Shown here: positions 29,855 through 32,736 of the stretch, piece after piece
How the letters are laid out: every line of letters starts with the position of its first letter
Position numbering within the stretch: the stretch's first letter is position 1
Assembly (NCBI GenBank): GCA_017511185.1
Contig: JAFWLF010000093.1
Span: 1-32,736, forward strand
DNA from: RGIG5612 sp017511185
GTDB lineage: Bacteria > Bacillota > Clostridia > Lachnospirales > Lachnospiraceae
Length of the DNA stretch: 32,736 nucleotides
Reading direction: 5' to 3'
The notes under the pieces: model-generated
Told to the model about the DNA's origin: nothing
The model's database searches: none
Seen by the model: only the letters and a program-made list of their open reading frames with translations
Position numbers and translations under genes: made by a program

Positions 29855-30800
29855 AAAAGCATTATATGACAAGCTGACTGCGAAGGATATCAACACCGTA
29901 GCAACGGCACTGATGAACCGGCTGGCGGTATATGAACTGAAACGGACGGAGGAATCCGAAACAGCCGGGGATTCAGAAGAACTGTTGAGCGGGTTCCTGG
30001 ACGCGAAGCGGCTCTCCGGCTGCTCGGAAAAAACGCTGACCAGATATCGGTACGTCATCGGAAGAATGCTGGAGAGCGTAAAGGTGCCGATTCGTGAGAT
30101 CACTGTGTACCACCTGCGCGGTTATCTGATGGATGAGAAAAAGCGCGGCATAAAAGACAGCACGCTGAACGGGAACAGGCAGGTATACAATTCCATGTTC
30201 AGCTGGCTGAAGCGGGAGGGAATGATCCCGATAAATCCATGCGCGAACCTGGAAACGATTCGGAAAAAGAGGGAGATGAGGAAACCGTTCTCTGACGTGG
30301 AGATTGAAAGACTGAAGGAAGCCTGCACAAGCCTTCGGGATAAGGCTATCATAACCTTCCTGCTTTCAACGGGCTGCCGGATCAGTGAGGCGTGCGAACT
30401 GAACGTGGAAGATATCGACCTGCAGAACATGGAATGCACCGTGCTCGGGAAAGGAAATAAGGAAAGAAAGGTATACATGAACCCGGTGGCGGAGCTCCAT
30501 CTGGAAGACTATCTGGACGAGCGGGGGAAAAAGGAAGGGCCTCTTTTCGCAGGAAAGGGATCCGAGAGGCTTCAGCCGGGAGGCGTCCGCACAATGCTTA
30601 AAAAAGTGGCTGAGCGGGCTGGTGTGGAAAACGTGCACCCGCACCGTTTCCGGAGGACGCTGGCGACCAATCTGATCAAGCGCGGAATGACGATCCAGGA
30701 AGTGGCCAGGGTGCTCGGCCATGAGAAGATCGACACGACAATGCGGTATATCTATCTCGATGACAGGGATGTAAAGAACAACCATATGAAATACGCCTGA
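29814..30800 (+). CDS. Tyrosine recombinase, XerC/D-like
   Basis: This 328-residue recombinase has an N-terminal SAM-like core-binding domain (about 55-140) and a catalytic domain with Arg189 (TGCRISEACEL), Lys in GKGNKERK, His277-Arg279 region (HPHRFRRT), His303 (LGHEKIDTT) and nucleophile Tyr312 (MRYIYL). All key residues are present, so it should be active. With a serine integrase also present, its task is probably not lysogenic integration but resolving multimers or another inversion or excision event. GGAAGG lies before the start. Confidence 0.9.
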   Translation: MAMIDKQILVKEVEKALYDKLTAKDINTVATALMNRLAVYELKRTEESETAGDSEELLSGFLDAKRLSGCSEKTLTRYRYVIGRMLESVKVPIREITVYHLRGYLMDEKKRGIKDSTLNGNRQVYNSMFSWLKREGMIPINPCANLETIRKKREMRKPFSDVEIERLKEACTSLRDKAIITFLLSTGCRISEACELNVEDIDLQNMECTVLGKGNKERKVYMNPVAELHLEDYLDERGKKEGPLFAGKGSERLQPGGVRTMLKKVAERAGVENVHPHRFRRTLATNLIKRGMTIQEVARVLGHEKIDTTMRYIYLDDRDVKNNHMKYA

Positions 30801-30857
30801 GACTTTGAGCCTGCTGCACCGGAAGGCCGATGCAGCTGCCTGAGAGCCTTAAGCACC

Positions 30858-30887
30858 TTGAAAACTGAAAGATCTTCTTTATATAGG
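30858..30887 (+). promoter_or_regulatory. Candidate promoter for the rep gene
   Basis: TTGAAA (30858-30863) followed after 17-18 bases by ATATAG or TATAGG gives a plausible sigma-A promoter. Transcription would start at the hairpin described next. Confidence 0.5.
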
Positions 30888-30910
30888 TACGCGCGCGCAC
30901 GCGTATCTAT
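30883..30910 (+). other. GC-rich hairpin before the rep gene; candidate nicking origin
   Basis: ATAGGTACGCG (30883-30893) pairs with CGCGTATCTAT (30900-30910) through 11 positions (one G-T) over loop CGCGCA. HUH initiators usually nick in or near such a hairpin close to their own gene. It lies about 50 bases before the rep start in an otherwise gene-free 158-base gap. The dyad is seen; its use as an origin is inferred. Confidence 0.45.
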
Positions 30911-30958
30911 GAGGACCTTTTAGCGGCTAACATTAGAACACACCGGGAAGGAGCGGAG

Positions 30959-31753
30959 ATGAGAAGGCTGATGGAGTACAAGATTATATCAGGGCGCGTC
31001 ATAGAAACAAAGCGAAGCTGGTTTTCTATGAATGAATGTTTCAAACCCAGGGGGACGCGCAGAGCAGGCAGCACAAGTGAGAAGAAGATCCGGGCGAACG
31101 AGAAAAGCAGCATCCGGAACCTCGCCAGGGTGATCAACTGCAACTTTGACGCCGGGGACGTATTTGCGACTCTGAGCTATGACGGGGATCACTACCGGCC
31201 GGATCTGGACTATGAGCAGGCAAAGCTGCAGCTGAAGAAGTTCAGGGCAAAGCTCCGGAAGATCTATGCCAGGGAGAAAGGCAAAACTCTGAGGGCAATC
31301 TGGGTGACGGCCAACTGGAGCCCGCACAGGGATGCTCCGACGCGGCTGCACCATCACATGGTCCTTCCGGAAGATGCGACGGAGATCGCCAGGGTGATAT
31401 GGCAGGAATTCGGAGGAGCCGGAACCTTCAAGATGGAAGGCCTGGACAGCCGCGGGGATCACACGGATCTCGCTTCCTACATGTCGGAGAACGTTCATGG
31501 CCGTCCTGCCGGGGAAAACAAGTGGAGCTGCTGCCGCGGGATGGATCGGCCAATCTACACGGAGCCTGTGGAAGTGGCCGACATGGAAGACATGCAGCCG
31601 GATTATGACAGCACGATCAAGGACGTCGAGGAGATCCGCGACGATGACGGCCAGCTGATCGGCAAATACATGCGCTGCCTGCTGAAAGAGAGGCCGCATG
31701 TCAGGGGCGGGCAGGTGGTGCTGCCTAAGAAACAGACCAGGAGGCGGACATGA
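30959..31753 (+). CDS. HUH-type rolling-circle replication initiator
   Basis: This 264-residue protein has the order of HUH Rep motifs: motif I FATLSYD (about 69-75), motif II RLHHHMVL with the metal-binding His pair at 131-133, and motif III LASYMSEN with candidate nicking Tyr174. The family's IWVTANW strand precedes motif II. It resembles REP_ORF2-G2P-like proteins found in phages and plasmids of Firmicutes, which nick one strand at the origin. AAGGAGCGGAG lies before ATG 30959. No phage helicase or polymerase accompanies it, so host enzymes must do elongation. Confidence 0.82.
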   Translation: MRRLMEYKIISGRVIETKRSWFSMNECFKPRGTRRAGSTSEKKIRANEKSSIRNLARVINCNFDAGDVFATLSYDGDHYRPDLDYEQAKLQLKKFRAKLRKIYAREKGKTLRAIWVTANWSPHRDAPTRLHHHMVLPEDATEIARVIWQEFGGAGTFKMEGLDSRGDHTDLASYMSENVHGRPAGENKWSCCRGMDRPIYTEPVEVADMEDMQPDYDSTIKDVEEIRDDDGQLIGKYMRCLLKERPHVRGGQVVLPKKQTRRRT

Positions 31754-32151
31754 GCAAACCGAGGGAACCATGGTGGGGATACGTCAAGAACGTGATCCGG
31801 AAGTATCCGGCATACAAGAAAGAGCTGCGGGCGCTCAGAAGCCAGAAGATCACGCCGGGATACAGCAAAGCGGGAGGCCGCGGATCAACGCAGCGAAAGA
31901 CGGAAGCAATCGCTCTGCGGGAACTGCCGCCGAGGGATCAGGAACGCTATGAAGCTGTTGACCGCGCCATGCGGAAGACAAGACACCTGCCGGATGGAGA
32001 TCTCCGCTGCAGGCTGATCGAGATGACGTATTTCAGGAAGACGCACAACATGCAGGGGGCTGCCATGGTCCTGCACGCGGATTACTGCACCGTGCTGCGC
32101 TGGAACAGGTCTTTTGTCTATCTCGTTGCGGAATATATGGGCCTGACATAA
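31750..32151 (+). CDS. ArpU/RinA-like late transcription regulator
   Basis: This 133-residue protein, SKPREPWWGYVKNVIRKYP at the N-terminus, contains EAIALRELPPRDQERYEAV and a C-terminal helix-turn-helix-like region (QGAAMVLHADYCTVLRWNRS) similar to sigma region 4. Proteins of this group sit just before the packaging genes in Firmicutes phages and switch on late genes. It overlaps rep by four bases, and the extended -10 promoter lies about 30 bases after its stop. Confidence 0.75.
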   Translation: MSKPREPWWGYVKNVIRKYPAYKKELRALRSQKITPGYSKAGGRGSTQRKTEAIALRELPPRDQERYEAVDRAMRKTRHLPDGDLRCRLIEMTYFRKTHNMQGAAMVLHADYCTVLRWNRSFVYLVAEYMGLT

Positions 32152-32174
32152 TTGCATTAAAAAAGCCTTTTTCG

Positions 32175-32185
32175 TGTGCTATAGT
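32175..32185 (+). promoter_or_regulatory. Probable late promoter, extended -10
   Basis: TGTGCTATAGT (32175-32185) contains a TGn extended -10 box TATAGT, with no good -35 box at the right distance (TTGCAT at 32152 is 22 bases away). This is the profile of an activator-dependent promoter and it lies just after the ArpU/RinA-like gene. Confidence 0.6.
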
Positions 32186-32207
32186 CGTACCGTCAAAAGC
32201 TATAGCA
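32177..32207 (+). promoter_or_regulatory. 8-bp inverted repeat overlapping the late promoter
   Basis: TGCTATAG (32177-32184) and CTATAGCA (32200-32207) are perfect inverted repeats 15 bases apart, and the left arm covers the -10 box. It could be a regulator binding site or a hairpin at the 5' end of the late transcript. Confidence 0.5.
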
Positions 32208-32251
32208 TCAGGCGGGGGAAGTGGTCAGATCTCCTGCCTGTTGTTTCGCAG

Positions 32252-32372
32252 CCGCCGGGTGCAGGTTAATGGCGGCGCCGATTGCCAGTGTTCAGGTTTT
32301 TCATAGGGATCCTTTCTCCTTCACATACATCCTCGATAAAAAGATTGACTCTCAATCACCTGCACCCTTTTT
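32252..32372 (+). ncRNA. Candidate structured leader RNA with distal terminator before HNH
   Basis: The 236-base gap before the HNH gene holds a long-range stem: GGGTGCAGGT (32257-32266) pairs perfectly with ACCTGCACCC (32358-32367), directly followed by T5 and then GATTTTTG. Inside it GATTGA (32343-32348) pairs with TCAATC (32352-32357) over CTC. CCGCC (32252-32256) can pair with GGCGG (32271-32275) and would place the 5' arm of the long stem in its loop, giving either a pseudoknot or two competing folds. This suggests a regulated terminator or a stable small RNA. Structure seen, function unknown. Confidence 0.55.
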
Positions 32373-32387
32373 GATTTTTGTCTAAGC

Positions 32388-32717
32388 ATGAAAGAATACG
32401 CCGAGAAGTTTTATAAGTCCAGAGCATGGGAGCAATGCCGCTCAGCTTATGCAAAGAGCAAGGGCGGACTGTGCGAGGTCTGCCTTGCGAAAGGTCTGAT
32501 CGTACCGGGTGAGATCGTACACCACAAGGTGCATATCACTCCGGAGAACATTAATGATCTCCATGTAATACTTGACTGGAACAACCTGCAGCTCGTCTGC
32601 CGTGAATGCCATGCCGAGGCGCACCATGCCGCGCGTTTCGGTGCGGCGCGGCGGTACGACGTGGATCAGCTCGGGCGCGTGACGGTGAGGCCGGATATCC
32701 CCCCTGGTCAATCCTGA
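32388..32717 (+). CDS. HNH endonuclease, packaging type
   Basis: This 109-residue nuclease has a Zn-site CEVC near residue 29, the HNH core VHHKVHITPENINDL with His pair at about 45-46, the Asn in DWNNLQLVC, and CRECHAEAHH with the second Zn pair and final His. HNH proteins of this type adjoin terS in cos phages and are needed for terminase cutting. No ribosome site is visible before ATG 32388 (only GTCTAAGC), which is unusual in this genome. The ORF ends 19 bases before the window end, and terS probably follows in the circular form. Confidence 0.9.
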   Translation: MKEYAEKFYKSRAWEQCRSAYAKSKGGLCEVCLAKGLIVPGEIVHHKVHITPENINDLHVILDWNNLQLVCRECHAEAHHAARFGAARRYDVDQLGRVTVRPDIPPGQS

Positions 32718-32736
32718 AAGCTTGCTTCCCGGGGAC

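Noticed and set aside
32152..32185. Classical promoter TTGCAT to TATAGT
   Set aside because: The spacing is 22 bases, too long; the extended -10 box alone is a better reading.
1..32736. tRNA or rRNA genes
   Set aside because: No cloverleaf-like GTTCRA arms or rRNA signatures were noticed by eye; a tRNAscan-SE run would be decisive.

Overview
The window reads as an essentially complete genome of a temperate, siphovirus-like tailed phage (or an excised or circularised prophage) of a Gram-positive, probably gut-associated Clostridia host. The evidence is strong GGAGG-type ribosome sites throughout, a Firmicutes-style gene order (HNH - terS - terL - portal - protease - capsid - connectors - phi13-type tail protein), an XkdX-like protein, an LL-H/phiLC3-type holin, and PcfK/PcfJ-like early genes. 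The HNH nuclease gene at the right end normally sits just before terS, and terS begins at base 115. The two window ends are therefore probably adjacent in the real molecule, which would make the window one whole genome of about 32.7 kb. Host and circularity are inferences from gene content.

Layout: (1) 115-8291, packaging, head and connector genes plus the major tail protein and a frameshifted tail chaperone, with a glycosyltransferase inserted after the capsid gene. (2) 8304-16357, tape measure, baseplate and fibre genes, several with TTG or CTG starts. (3) 16358-16644, a gene-poor stretch almost filled with hairpins and 11-bp repeats. (4) 16645-17910, lysis genes (tail-lysozyme-type endolysin, membrane protein, holin). 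(5) 17916-20587 on the minus strand: large serine integrase, a type III toxin-antitoxin locus (ToxN/AbiQ-like RNase plus three 36-bp repeats of a predicted antitoxin RNA), and the CI-like repressor. (6) 20588-20962, a genetic switch with divergent promoters and four copies of a 13-bp operator. (7) 21046-22221, a mixed-strand accessory patch that includes a self-contained minus-strand unit with its own promoter and terminator, framed by inverted and direct repeats. (8) 22299-30800, a tightly overlapping early operon of small proteins, a PcfK/AcrIIA9-like and PcfJ-like pair, a DUF3102 protein and a tyrosine recombinase. (9) 30959-32717, a HUH-type rolling-circle replication initiator, an ArpU/RinA-like late regulator, a structured untranslated leader, and the HNH packaging nuclease.

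How it works together: the repressor and Cro-like protein compete at the 20.6-21.0 kb operators. The rightward promoter drives the early operon, ending with the HUH Rep and the late regulator. The regulator then probably activates the extended -10 promoter at about 32.18 kb, which reads through the structured leader into HNH, terminase, head, tail and lysis genes. No DNA polymerase, helicase, primase or SSB gene is visible, so replication probably depends on the HUH protein plus host machinery.

The most notable items are the type III TA system with its covarying antitoxin RNA repeats, two unexplained structured RNA candidates (16389-16629 and 32177-32372), the repeat-bounded minus-strand moron at 21.3-21.7 kb, and the plasmid-like replication module.
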